Shown here: positions 25,692-34,153 of the stretch, piece after piece
Layout: each line of letters opens with the position of its first letter
Numbering within the stretch: position 1 is the first letter of the stretch
NCBI RefSeq assembly: GCF_002929305.1
Contig: NZ_PJIO01000014.1
Location: 1-64,000, forward strand
Source: Arthrobacter sp. GMC3
Lineage (GTDB): Bacteria; Actinomycetota; Actinomycetes; Actinomycetales; Micrococcaceae
Length of the DNA: 64,000 bases
Direction of reading: 5' to 3'
Notes under the pieces: model-generated
The model's database searches: none
What the model saw: only the letters and a program-made list of their open reading frames with translations
Told to the model about the DNA's origin: nothing
Translations under genes and position numbers: made by a program

Positions 25692-25738
25692 GAAACGAGC
25701 TTATCGGCTCATGGGCCCCCGAGTTGGCGGCGCCACTC

Positions 25739-28276
25739 CTACATTCGGCTGAAGTCTAGGATCGTCACCACAGCCGAACCGGCCTCATTCGACGCTTCCA
25801 GGTCCACCGTGGCGGTGATGGACCAGTCGTGGTTGCCCTCGGGATCGTCAATTATCTGACGTACCTTCCAGGAGTCGGCGCCTTCGGTGATCTGCAGCAA
25901 TGCCGGGCCGCGGGCGGCAGGACCGGACTCGATGAACTCGTGCTCGTCCCAGTACGTGTCCAGAGCGTCGGCCCAACGGTCGGCACTGAAGCCATGATCG
26001 CCGTCGAGCTCTCCCAACGCCTCAAAGTCGTCGTCGGCCGCCAGCTCAACGCGGCGGAACATCTCATTGCGGACCATGACCCTAAAGGCGCGGTGGTTAT
26101 CCGTCAGGCGTGGCGGGGCAGGAGGCACAGCAGATTCAACGGCCAGATCCGAGTCCTCACCATTTGTCATTTTCTCCCACTCATCCAGCAGGCTGGAGTC
26201 AACCTGGCGGACCAGCTCGCCCAGCCAGGAGACGATGTCCACCAAATCCTCGCGCAGGGCATCCTGCGGGACCGTCTGGCGCAGCGCCTTGTACGCGTCC
26301 GTGAGGTAGCGCAGCACAATGCCTTCGGAACGAGCCAGGGAGTAGTACTGGACGTACTCGCCAAAGTTCATGGCCCGCTCGTACAGATCGCGGATGATCG
26401 ACTTCGGGCTCAGTTCAAAGTCGCCAACCCACGGGGCAGCCTTTCGGTACACCTCAAACGCCTCAAAGAGCATCTCCGAAAGCGGCATCGGGTACGTGGT
26501 TTCATCCAGGATCGCCATGCGCTCGTCATACTCGATCCCCTCACTCTTCATGGCTGCAACCTTCTCGGTGCGGGCACGTTTGAGCTGCGCGGAGAGAATC
26601 TGCCGCGGCTTCTCCAAAGTGGACTCGATGACGGAGATGACATCCAGGGAGTAGCTGGGAGCTTCCGGATCCAGCAATTCCAACGCCGCAAGGGCAAAGG
26701 GGGACAACGGCTGGTTCAAAGCAAAGTTCATCTGCAGGTGCATGGTGAGCCGTACGGTGCGGCCGTCACTTTCCAACTCATCCTCGGGGATGCGCTCCAC
26801 AATGCCGGCGGCCAGCAGTTCCCGGTAGATACCCAACGCCTTGCGGATCAGCCGGCGCTGCGCCGCAGGGGATTCGTGGTTTTCCGTCAGCAATTTTCGG
26901 GCTGCCTGGAAGGGATCGCCGGGGCGTTCTAGCAGGTTCAGCAACATGGCGTGAGTGACGGTGAAACTGGAGGTCAGCGGCTCAGGTACGGATTCGCTCA
27001 ACCGGGTGAAGGTGGGCTCACCCCAGCTGACGAAGCCCTGCATTGGCTTCTTCTTCACTACCTGGCGGAGTTTCTTTTGGTCGTCACCAAACTTGGCCAC
27101 GGCCTTGGCCATCGCCTTCGTGTTCTCGATGACGTGGTCAGGTGCCTGCACAATCACGGTCCCGGCAGTGTCGTAGCCGGCACGCCCGGCACGCCCGGCG
27201 ATTTGTTGGAACTCGCGCACCTGCAAAACGCGGGTCTTGACGCCGTCGTACTTGCTCAGCGCCGTCAGCAGCACGGTACGGATGGGCACGTTGATGCCCA
27301 CGCCGAGGGTGTCGGTGCCGCAAATGACTTTCAACAGGCCTGCCTGGGCCAGCTGCTCAACGAGGCGGCGGTATTTGGGCAGCATGCCTGCGTGGTGGAC
27401 GCCGATGCCGTGGCGAACCAGCCGGTTCAGGGTTTTGCCGAAGCCGGCGGAGAAACGGAAACCGGCGATCAGCTCCCCGATTTTGTCCTTCTCTTCACGC
27501 GTACAGACGTTGATGCTCATCAGGTTCTGGGCCCTGTCGATGGCCTCGGCCTGGCTGAAGTGCACCACGTAAACGGGTACCTGTTTGGTGGCCAGCAGTT
27601 CCTCAAGAGTCTCATGCACGCCCGTGGTCACGTAGTAGTAGTGCAACGGGATGGGACGGACAGCGGAGGAAACGGTGGTGGTGACCCGGTTCGTCAGCTC
27701 CGTGAGCTCGCTTTCAAAACGGTTGACCTCGCCTAAAGTGGCGCTCATCAGCAGGAACTGGGACTGCGGCAATTCCAAGAGCGGCAACTGCCACGCCCAG
27801 CCACGTTGCGGGTCGGAGTAGTAGTGGAACTCATCCATGATGACCACGCCCACATCGGCGTTCTCGCCCTCACGCAGGGCAATGTTGGCCAGGATTTCGG
27901 CCGTGCAGCAAATGATCGGGGCGTCCTGATTCACGGAGGAGTCGCCGGTGATCATGCCAACGTTTTCCGCGCCAAAGATCTCACACAGCGCGAAGAACTT
28001 CTCCGAAACTAGTGCTTTGATGGGGGCCGTGTAATAGCTTGAGGCGCCGCGCGCCATGGCGTTGAAGTGCGCCGCGATCGCCACCAGTGACTTGCCCGAA
28101 CCCGTGGGGGTGGACAGGATCACGTTGTTGCCGCTGACCAGTTCCATGGCCGCGTCCTCTTGCGCCGGGTATAGCTCAAGCCCTCGGTCCATGGTCCATT
28201 CCAAAAACGCCTCTAAGACGTCGTCATCGCTGGAAGTTTTGGGGTCAAGGGCGGAGAGTTGTTCAAGAAGATTCAT
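25739..28276 (-). CDS. DEAD/DEAH-box helicase with DUF3516 domain
   Basis: An 845-aa superfamily 2 ATP-dependent helicase of the Ski2/HelY-like group. Motifs in order: Walker A STPTGSGKSL (about residue 55), the DEAH-variant DEFH in VVIMDEFHYYSD (about 145), SATLG (about 180), and motif VI QIAGRAGRAG in the second RecA domain (about 365). A C-terminal DUF3516-type region follows from about 430 to the end. It likely remodels RNA or RNA-protein complexes. Single gene, divergent from the methyltransferase. Confidence 0.88.
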   Translation of the reverse strand: MNLLEQLSALDPKTSSDDDVLEAFLEWTMDRGLELYPAQEDAAMELVSGNNVILSTPTGSGKSLVAIAAHFNAMARGASSYYTAPIKALVSEKFFALCEIFGAENVGMITGDSSVNQDAPIICCTAEILANIALREGENADVGVVIMDEFHYYSDPQRGWAWQLPLLELPQSQFLLMSATLGEVNRFESELTELTNRVTTTVSSAVRPIPLHYYYVTTGVHETLEELLATKQVPVYVVHFSQAEAIDRAQNLMSINVCTREEKDKIGELIAGFRFSAGFGKTLNRLVRHGIGVHHAGMLPKYRRLVEQLAQAGLLKVICGTDTLGVGINVPIRTVLLTALSKYDGVKTRVLQVREFQQIAGRAGRAGYDTAGTVIVQAPDHVIENTKAMAKAVAKFGDDQKKLRQVVKKKPMQGFVSWGEPTFTRLSESVPEPLTSSFTVTHAMLLNLLERPGDPFQAARKLLTENHESPAAQRRLIRKALGIYRELLAAGIVERIPEDELESDGRTVRLTMHLQMNFALNQPLSPFALAALELLDPEAPSYSLDVISVIESTLEKPRQILSAQLKRARTEKVAAMKSEGIEYDERMAILDETTYPMPLSEMLFEAFEVYRKAAPWVGDFELSPKSIIRDLYERAMNFGEYVQYYSLARSEGIVLRYLTDAYKALRQTVPQDALREDLVDIVSWLGELVRQVDSSLLDEWEKMTNGEDSDLAVESAVPPAPPRLTDNHRAFRVMVRNEMFRRVELAADDDFEALGELDGDHGFSADRWADALDTYWDEHEFIESGPAARGPALLQITEGADSWKVRQIIDDPEGNHDWSITATVDLEASNEAGSAVVTILDFSRM

Positions 28277-28319
28277 GGTCTCCCCAGTCTACGGGCGACG
28301 CCTGTGGGAGGATAACGCC

Positions 28320-29123
28320 ATGGCAGAGAACCAGTTTCGCTGGGACCCGGCGAAGTACGTTGAATTTGGCGATTACAGGGATAGGCCGTTCTTCGATTTG
28401 ACCTCCCGCGTGGCCGCAGCCGCGCCAGTTGGTGTGGTCGATTTGGGCTGCGGACCCGGAAACCTCACAGCCACCTTGGCGCAACGTTGGCCGGCGGCCA
28501 AGGTACTGGGGCTGGACAACTCTCCGGAGATGGTGGCGGCCGCGGCATCCTCACAGCACGACGGCGGCAGCGCCGGCGGAAGCCTCACCTTCTCTGTCGC
28601 CGACATTCGATCCTGGCGCCCGGCGCAGGACACTGACGTGGTGGTGTCCAACGCCGCACTGCAGTGGGTGCCAGGGCATCAGGAACTCATCTCCGGTTGG
28701 CTGGCCGGCATGCACTCAGGGGCCTGGCTGGCCGTCCAGGTGCCCGCGAACTTTGGGGCGCCATCGCACAAATTGATGCGTGAACTGGCGGAATCGGCTC
28801 CCTGGCGCAAACGCCTTGACGGGGTACTGCGGCACGGCGACGCCGTGGGCGAGCCCGGCCAGTACCATGAACTCTTGCTCCAATCGGGTGCAACAGCCGA
28901 TGTGTGGGAGACCACCTACAGCCAACTGCTAGCGGGGGAGACACCTGTGCTGGACTGGGTGCGCGGCACCGGGCTGCGTCCCGTCCTTGCTGCTCTCAGC
29001 GAGGCGGACGGGCAGGACTTTGAGGCCCAGTATTCGTTGCTACTGGATGCGGCCTACCCTCGCGGCGAGTTTGGCACCATCTTCGAATTCAGGCGCATCT
29101 TCATGGTGGCGGCCAAGAACTAG
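28320..29123 (+). CDS. tam: Trans-aconitate 2-methyltransferase-like enzyme
   Basis: A 267-aa class I SAM-dependent methyltransferase. The start ATG 28320 follows GGGAGG. WDPAKYVEFGDYRDRPFFDL at the N-terminus, VVDLGCGPGNLTATLAQRWPAAKVLGLDNS (SAM motif I and acidic loop) and VVSNAALQWVPGHQELI match Tam proteins, and so does the C-terminal FLFEFRRIFMVA-like ending. Tam methylates trans-aconitate, a spontaneous by-product of the citric acid cycle that inhibits aconitase. The next gene, a PIG-L deacetylase, starts 14 bases later, so the two are probably in one operon. Confidence 0.88.
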   Translation: MAENQFRWDPAKYVEFGDYRDRPFFDLTSRVAAAAPVGVVDLGCGPGNLTATLAQRWPAAKVLGLDNSPEMVAAAASSQHDGGSAGGSLTFSVADIRSWRPAQDTDVVVSNAALQWVPGHQELISGWLAGMHSGAWLAVQVPANFGAPSHKLMRELAESAPWRKRLDGVLRHGDAVGEPGQYHELLLQSGATADVWETTYSQLLAGETPVLDWVRGTGLRPVLAALSEADGQDFEAQYSLLLDAAYPRGEFGTIFEFRRIFMVAAKN

Positions 29124-29137
29124 GCAAAGGATGAACA

Positions 29138-29827
29138 ATGGAAAATTTTCCGCAGGACTGGCAGCGTGCCCTGGTGATTGTTGCCCACCCCGACGACCCC
29201 GAATATGGAATGGCGGCCGCCGTTGCTCAATGGGTTGCCGAGGGCAAGGAGGTCCACTACCTCTTGGCCACCAGGGGTGAGGCAGGCATCGCGGGCCTGC
29301 CACCAGCGCAATCGGGTCCCTTGCGTGCCCGGGAGCAGGCTAACGCCTGTGCACGGGTGGGGGTCACAGATCTGGTGTTCCTTGACCACCCGGACGGGCG
29401 CATCCAGGAGGGGCTGGCACTCCGGGAGGATTTCGCCCGCCACATCCGCCGGGTCAAACCCCAGCTGGTACTGACTCTGAACCACCGCGACCATTGGGGG
29501 CCGGGCCGGTGGAACAGTGCCGATCACCGGGCGGTAGGCCGGGCAGTCCTTGACGCCGTCGGCGATGCAGATAACGACTGGATCTTCCCCGATCTGCTGG
29601 GAGCGGGATTGCCGCGTCACAAGGTGCGGTGGGTGGCGGTCAGTTCACCGAACCCCACCCATGGGCAGCCGGTGAGCGAGGAGAGCATCGCCAAAGCGGT
29701 GGAGTCCCTGGCCGAACACCGGGAGTACCTTGCCGCGCTCAGTGACGACCCGGTCCAGGAGCAGGCGAGCCGGCAGATCGCCATGGTGACCGCCGGGGGA
29801 ACTGTCAGCTTCGAACTTTACGGTTAG
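29138..29827 (+). CDS. PIG-L family deacetylase
   Basis: A 229-aa LmbE/PIG-L zinc deacetylase. The motif VAHPDDPEYG (about residues 15-24) gives the His and Asp metal ligands, and HLNHRDHWGPGRWNSADHRAVGRAV-like residues in the second half (with HRDHW and ADHRAVG) supply the others. MshB-type deacetylases of mycothiol synthesis are the best-known actinobacterial members. This one is shorter than typical MshB, so I do not assign mycothiol. It is behind the methyltransferase gene. Confidence 0.88.
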   Translation: MENFPQDWQRALVIVAHPDDPEYGMAAAVAQWVAEGKEVHYLLATRGEAGIAGLPPAQSGPLRAREQANACARVGVTDLVFLDHPDGRIQEGLALREDFARHIRRVKPQLVLTLNHRDHWGPGRWNSADHRAVGRAVLDAVGDADNDWIFPDLLGAGLPRHKVRWVAVSSPNPTHGQPVSEESIAKAVESLAEHREYLAALSDDPVQEQASRQIAMVTAGGTVSFELYG

Positions 29828-29942
29828 GACCCGCCGTCGAGCATCCCTGAAATGGGCTGGAGCGGAGACCAGAATGGAGGCGTTCACAGACTATTCCGCC
29901 GTGGGAAAAATCCCGCTGACAAGGGTGTAGTTATAGGAGTAG

Positions 29943-29963
29943 CTTGTTAGCTGTTCGAACAAG
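29943..29963. promoter_or_regulatory. Inverted repeat before the ABC exporter operon
   Basis: CTTGTT (29943-29948) and AACAAG (29958-29963) are perfect inverted arms with a 9-base centre. The site lies 24 bases before the GTG of the first ABC gene. It is a plausible operator for the GntR-type regulator at the end of the same operon, but that link is inference. A possible -35 (CTGACA) is at 29916. Confidence 0.4.
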
Positions 29964-29986
29964 TGCGCCACACAAGAGGAGTAGCC

Positions 29987-31729
29987 GTGCTGTATCGCTT
30001 GATAGCGCGAAATTTGGCGCCCCACAAGGGCCCGTTGATCATGATTGTGGTGCTGCAGTTCATCTCCACGATTGCCACCTTGTACCTGCCCACCCTCAAC
30101 GCCGACATCATCGACGACGGCGTGGTCAAGGGCGACATTGGCACCATCTACTCCCTCGGCATGTGGATGCTCATCATTACCGCAGGGCAGGTGGTGTGCG
30201 CTATCGCCGCCACTTTCCTCAGTGCCCGGCTAGCCATGGGGGTTGGTCGGCAAATCAGGCGGGACCTCTTTGACAAGGTCGAAACCTTTTCGGCGCAAGA
30301 GGTTGGCATCATTGGTGCCCCGTCCCTGATCACCCGGACAACTAACGATGTCCAGCAAGTTCAGATGCTGACCCTCATGTCCTTCACCATGATGGTTATG
30401 GCACCCATCATGTGCATTGGTGGAATCATTCTGGCCATGCGGCAGGATGTGCCGCTTTCGGGACTGCTGCTGGTGATCTTGCCGGTACTGATTATTGCCA
30501 TCGCGTTGATCGTGCGAGTTTTGGTCCCCACGTTCCGCAAGGTCCAGCACCAGCTCGATGACATCAACGGGGTGCTGCGCGAACAGATTACCGGTATCAG
30601 CGTCATCCGCGCGTTCGTACGCCGCGACTATGAGGCCGAACGCTTTGCCACGGCCAACGGGGCGTTGACTGCCTCCCAGCTGCGGGCCGGGCGGCTCCTT
30701 TCGCTGATGTTCCCCACCATCTTCTTTGTGGTTAACGTGACCAGTGTGGGTGTTCTGTGGTTTGGTGGCCAGAGGATCGACGCCGGGCACATGCAAATCG
30801 GTGCGTTGACGGCGTTCCTGAGCTACATCATGCAGATTCTCATGTCCGTCATGATGGCCATGTTCATGTTCATGATGATCCCCCGTGCAGCCGTCAGCGC
30901 GGAGCGCATCCAAGAAGTCCTGGACACCGAACCATCAGTGGTGGACACCCCGGATTCCCTGGAGATTGCCCACCTGGATGGTCACCTACGCGTGCAGGGT
31001 GCGACGTTCAAATACCCCGGCGCGCAAGATCCCGTACTGTCGGGGGTCAGCTTTACGGCCGCTCCGGGAACCATGACGGCCATTATTGGATCCACCGGTA
31101 GCGGGAAATCGACGCTCGTGAACCTCATACCGCGGCTTCTCGATTCCACGGTGGGGGAAATTCACCTCGGCGGTCATGACATCAAAAATGTCACCCTGAC
31201 GTCGCTGCGAAGTTCAATCGGCTTGGTGCCGCAAAAGGCCTATCTTTTCTCCGGAACTGTGGCCTCCAACATCCGCATGGGCAACGCCAATGCCACCGAC
31301 GAGCAGGTGTGGGCTGCCCTTGAAGTAGCCCAAGCCGCCGACTTCGTCCGGGAAATGCCCGGGGGACTCGACGCCACGATTGAGCAGAGCGGTTCCAACG
31401 TTTCCGGTGGGCAGCGCCAACGCCTGTGCATTGCCAGGGCCGTGGTTGCCAACCCGTCCGTGTACCTCTTTGACGACAGCTTCTCAGCCCTGGATTACGC
31501 CACCGACGCCAAATTGCGGGCGGCCTTGAAACCTGTCACCACAGATGCAGCCGTCCTGGTGGTCGCCCAGCGAGTGGGCACCATCCGGCACGCCGATAAC
31601 ATTCTGGTCCTCGATGAGGGCAAACTAGTTGGCCAGGGAACGCATGATCAACTCTTGCTGACGTGCCCGACCTACCAGGAAATTGTGACGTCTCAGATGA
31701 CCGAAGAAGAGCAGGAGCAGTCAGCATGA
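29987..31729 (+). CDS. ABC exporter half-transporter, degenerate-site subunit
   Basis: A 580-aa fused permease-ATPase, the first of a two-gene heterodimeric exporter. The GTG at 29987 follows AGAGGAG; a GTG at 29963 is in frame but lies within the inverted repeat. Six transmembrane helices span about residues 15-290. The ATPase domain has Walker A GSTGSGKST, signature SGGQRQRL and Walker B VYLFDDSFSALD, where the usual catalytic Glu is Asp. The switch reads VAQRVGT with Gln in place of His. This is the known degenerate-site pattern of heterodimeric type IV exporters. The cargo is unknown. The next gene starts inside its stop codon. Confidence 0.92.
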   Translation: MLYRLIARNLAPHKGPLIMIVVLQFISTIATLYLPTLNADIIDDGVVKGDIGTIYSLGMWMLIITAGQVVCAIAATFLSARLAMGVGRQIRRDLFDKVETFSAQEVGIIGAPSLITRTTNDVQQVQMLTLMSFTMMVMAPIMCIGGIILAMRQDVPLSGLLLVILPVLIIAIALIVRVLVPTFRKVQHQLDDINGVLREQITGISVIRAFVRRDYEAERFATANGALTASQLRAGRLLSLMFPTIFFVVNVTSVGVLWFGGQRIDAGHMQIGALTAFLSYIMQILMSVMMAMFMFMMIPRAAVSAERIQEVLDTEPSVVDTPDSLEIAHLDGHLRVQGATFKYPGAQDPVLSGVSFTAAPGTMTAIIGSTGSGKSTLVNLIPRLLDSTVGEIHLGGHDIKNVTLTSLRSSIGLVPQKAYLFSGTVASNIRMGNANATDEQVWAALEVAQAADFVREMPGGLDATIEQSGSNVSGGQRQRLCIARAVVANPSVYLFDDSFSALDYATDAKLRAALKPVTTDAAVLVVAQRVGTIRHADNILVLDEGKLVGQGTHDQLLLTCPTYQEIVTSQMTEEEQEQSA

Positions 31730-33657
31730 GCATGATGAGGGGTGGGGGAGGCCCGCCGCAAAAACCGATGTCTTTTGGTCCCAGCATCAAACGCATCCTC
31801 GGACTCATGGGCCCCGACAAACTGCGCGTCACCTGGGTGGTTTTCCTGGCGGCGGTCTCAGTTGGGCTATCCGTAGTCGCTCCCAAGATTCTGGGGCACG
31901 CAACAGACATCATTTTTGACGGCGTCGTGGGTCAGATGCTCAAGAGTTTCCCCGCTGGCACCACCAAGGCAGAAGCTGTGGCGGCGCTGCGTGCCAGCGG
32001 CCAGGGCCAGGTGGCCGACATGTTGTCGGGGATGAACGTGGTGCCCGGGCAGGGTTTGGACTTGAACGCACTGGGCGCCGTGCTGATGATCGTGTTGGGC
32101 CTCTACATTGTGGCGTTCTTCTTCAATTGGGCCCAGGGCTACATCACCACGGGAATTGTGCAGCGGGCCATGTACAGGCTGCGGGCGCAGATCGAGGAAA
32201 AGCTTGACCGTCTGCCGATGTCACACTTCCAGCAGGAATCCCGCGGAGATGTGCTGTCGCGGGTCACCAACGACATCGACAACTTCTCCCAAACGCTGAA
32301 CCAAACACTGACCCAGCTGCTGATCGCCGTCCTGACAGTTGGCGGTGTTTTGGGCATGATGTTCTCCATCTCGCCGTTGTTGGCGGTCATCTCCTTGGTG
32401 ACGGTGCCCATCATCGCCCTGATTACTGTGGTGATTGCCAAACGCTCTCGCGTACAGTTCATGCTCCAGTGGAAGTCGACCGGTGATCTAAACGGCCACG
32501 TGGAGGAAATGTTCACCGGACACGAAATTGTCAAGGCATTCGGGCAGCAGCAGGCGGCCATTGATAAATTCAAGGTCTCCAACGACGAACTGTACGTATC
32601 CAGCGCCAAAGCCCAGTTCATCTCCGGCATCATCATGCCCAGCATGAACTTCATCTCGAACTTGAACTATGTGGTGGTGGCCGTCCTCGGCGGTATCCAG
32701 GTAGCCTCCGGGGTACTGACCATCGGTAGCGTGCAGGCTTTTGTGCAGTACTCGCGGCAGTTCAGCCAGCCCATGGCACAGATCGGCAGCATGATCAATT
32801 TGCTACAGTCCGGCGTTGCCTCCGCCGAGCGCGTGTTCGAGCTGATCGATGCCAAGGAACAAAGCCCCGACCATGTTCCCCCAGCCAAATTGACAGACAC
32901 CAAAGGTCTGGTCGTTTTCGACCACGTGAACTTTAGCTACAAGGCTGGCGAACCGCTCATCAAGGATCTCTCCCTCGTGGCCGAGCCCGGTGAAACGGTG
33001 GCCATTGTGGGTCCCACAGGTGCCGGCAAGACGACGCTTGTGAACCTGCTCATGCGTTTCTATGAAATTGACTCCGGCAAGATCACTATCGACGGCGTGA
33101 ACACCGCCGAACTCACCCGTGATGACTTGCGCCGCCAATTCGGCATGGTCCTCCAGGACGCATGGCTGTTTGGCGGGACCATCCGTGAAAACCTGGCCTA
33201 TGGCAAGTTGGGTGCCACCGAGGAGGAGATCATCGCCGCCGCGGAGGCAACCCACGTTGACCACTTCGTGCGGTCGCTGCCGGACGGCTACGACACCGTT
33301 CTCACCGACGACGGCGGCGGGTTGAGCCAGGGACAACGCCAGCTGATGACCATTGCCCGGGCCTGGATTGCCAATCCCGGCATCCTGATTCTCGATGAGG
33401 CGACCAGCTCGGTCGATACCCGTACAGAAGTCATGATCCGCCAGGCCATGAACCGGCTACGGCAGGGCAGAACAAGTTTTGTTATTGCGCACCGCCTCTC
33501 CACCATTCGTGACGCCGACCTGATCCTTGTCATGCGCGACGGACAGATCATTGAACAAGGAACCCACGAGGAACTGCTGACGCAGAGGACTTTCTACTAC
33601 GATCTATACATGAGCCAATTTGGTGATCCATTGGTGGAGGAAGCGAGCCAGGCATGA
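31726..33657 (+). CDS. ABC exporter half-transporter, canonical-site subunit
   Basis: A 643-aa partner of the preceding gene. The membrane domain (about residues 25-335) has an insert of about 45 residues after the first helix, with SGMNVVPGQGLDLNA. The ATPase has Walker A GPTGAGKTT, LSQGQRQLM as signature, Walker B ILILDEATSSVDTRT with the catalytic Glu, and switch VIAHRLST with the His. Together with the partner it forms one active and one degenerate ATP site. It starts in an ATGA overlap. The exported compound is not known. Confidence 0.92.
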   Translation: MSMMRGGGGPPQKPMSFGPSIKRILGLMGPDKLRVTWVVFLAAVSVGLSVVAPKILGHATDIIFDGVVGQMLKSFPAGTTKAEAVAALRASGQGQVADMLSGMNVVPGQGLDLNALGAVLMIVLGLYIVAFFFNWAQGYITTGIVQRAMYRLRAQIEEKLDRLPMSHFQQESRGDVLSRVTNDIDNFSQTLNQTLTQLLIAVLTVGGVLGMMFSISPLLAVISLVTVPIIALITVVIAKRSRVQFMLQWKSTGDLNGHVEEMFTGHEIVKAFGQQQAAIDKFKVSNDELYVSSAKAQFISGIIMPSMNFISNLNYVVVAVLGGIQVASGVLTIGSVQAFVQYSRQFSQPMAQIGSMINLLQSGVASAERVFELIDAKEQSPDHVPPAKLTDTKGLVVFDHVNFSYKAGEPLIKDLSLVAEPGETVAIVGPTGAGKTTLVNLLMRFYEIDSGKITIDGVNTAELTRDDLRRQFGMVLQDAWLFGGTIRENLAYGKLGATEEEIIAAAEATHVDHFVRSLPDGYDTVLTDDGGGLSQGQRQLMTIARAWIANPGILILDEATSSVDTRTEVMIRQAMNRLRQGRTSFVIAHRLSTIRDADLILVMRDGQIIEQGTHEELLTQRTFYYDLYMSQFGDPLVEEASQA

Positions 33658-34046
33658 GCGTAACCGAGACCATAGTGCGCAAATGGAAACTGGAAACCGA
33701 GTCCACTGTGCCGCCCTATGAGCAAATTCGTTTGCGCATCCTGGATCTGGCGGCCGCCGGTACCCTGGCGATCGGGGCAAAATTGCCATCGGTGCGGTCC
33801 CTGGCCACGGATTTGGGGGTCGCTGCCAACACTGTTGCCCGAGCCTACCGGGAACTGGAACAGGCCGGGATTGTTCTCACAGCCGGGCGCAGTGGAACCT
33901 CCATCGCCTCCGGTGGGGACGTCATTGAGGCCAAGGTGGCGGACGCTGCGGAGGCGTTCGCGCAGATCGCACATGAACTGGGGGTTCCCGTCCCCAAGGC
34001 CCTTGCTATTGCGGCTGCGGCACTCGAACGTGGCTCCAGCCGCTAG
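33654..34046 (+). CDS. GntR regulator, YtrA/YhcF type
   Basis: A 130-aa regulator of the YtrA-like GntR subfamily with only the winged helix-turn-helix and a short helical tail, and no effector domain. The winged helix fills residues about 15-85: PPYEQIRLRILDLAAAG, LPSVRSLATDLGVAANTVARAYREL, and GIVLTAGRSGT. The ATG overlaps the ABC gene's stop by 4 bp (ATGA). Such regulators commonly control the ABC genes they travel with, and the inverted repeat at 29943-29963 is a candidate target. Confidence 0.88.
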   Translation: MSVTETIVRKWKLETESTVPPYEQIRLRILDLAAAGTLAIGAKLPSVRSLATDLGVAANTVARAYRELEQAGIVLTAGRSGTSIASGGDVIEAKVADAAEAFAQIAHELGVPVPKALAIAAAALERGSSR

Positions 34047-34075
34047 CTTGAGAATATGTGTCCTCTCCGGTGTGT

Positions 34076-34098
34076 TCGAACAAAGTTTCGACTATACT
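34076..34098 (+). promoter_or_regulatory. SOS box (LexA site) and -10 of uvrA
   Basis: TCGAACAAAGTTTCGA (34076-34091) matches the Gram-positive LexA consensus TCGAAC-N4-GTTCGA with one mismatch in 12. TATACT (34093-34098) is a good -10 immediately downstream. uvrA starts at 34154. uvrA is a well-known LexA-regulated gene in many bacteria. Confidence 0.8.
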
Positions 34099-34153
34099 TG
34101 TAACTGTTGGTGCACCATCGCGTCCAATTTTGGACAGTACTTTGAAGGAAATA

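Noticed and set aside
29950..29970. TTCGAAC at the ABC operon as a second SOS box
   Set aside because: Only one half-site matches; the second half (GCGCCA) does not.
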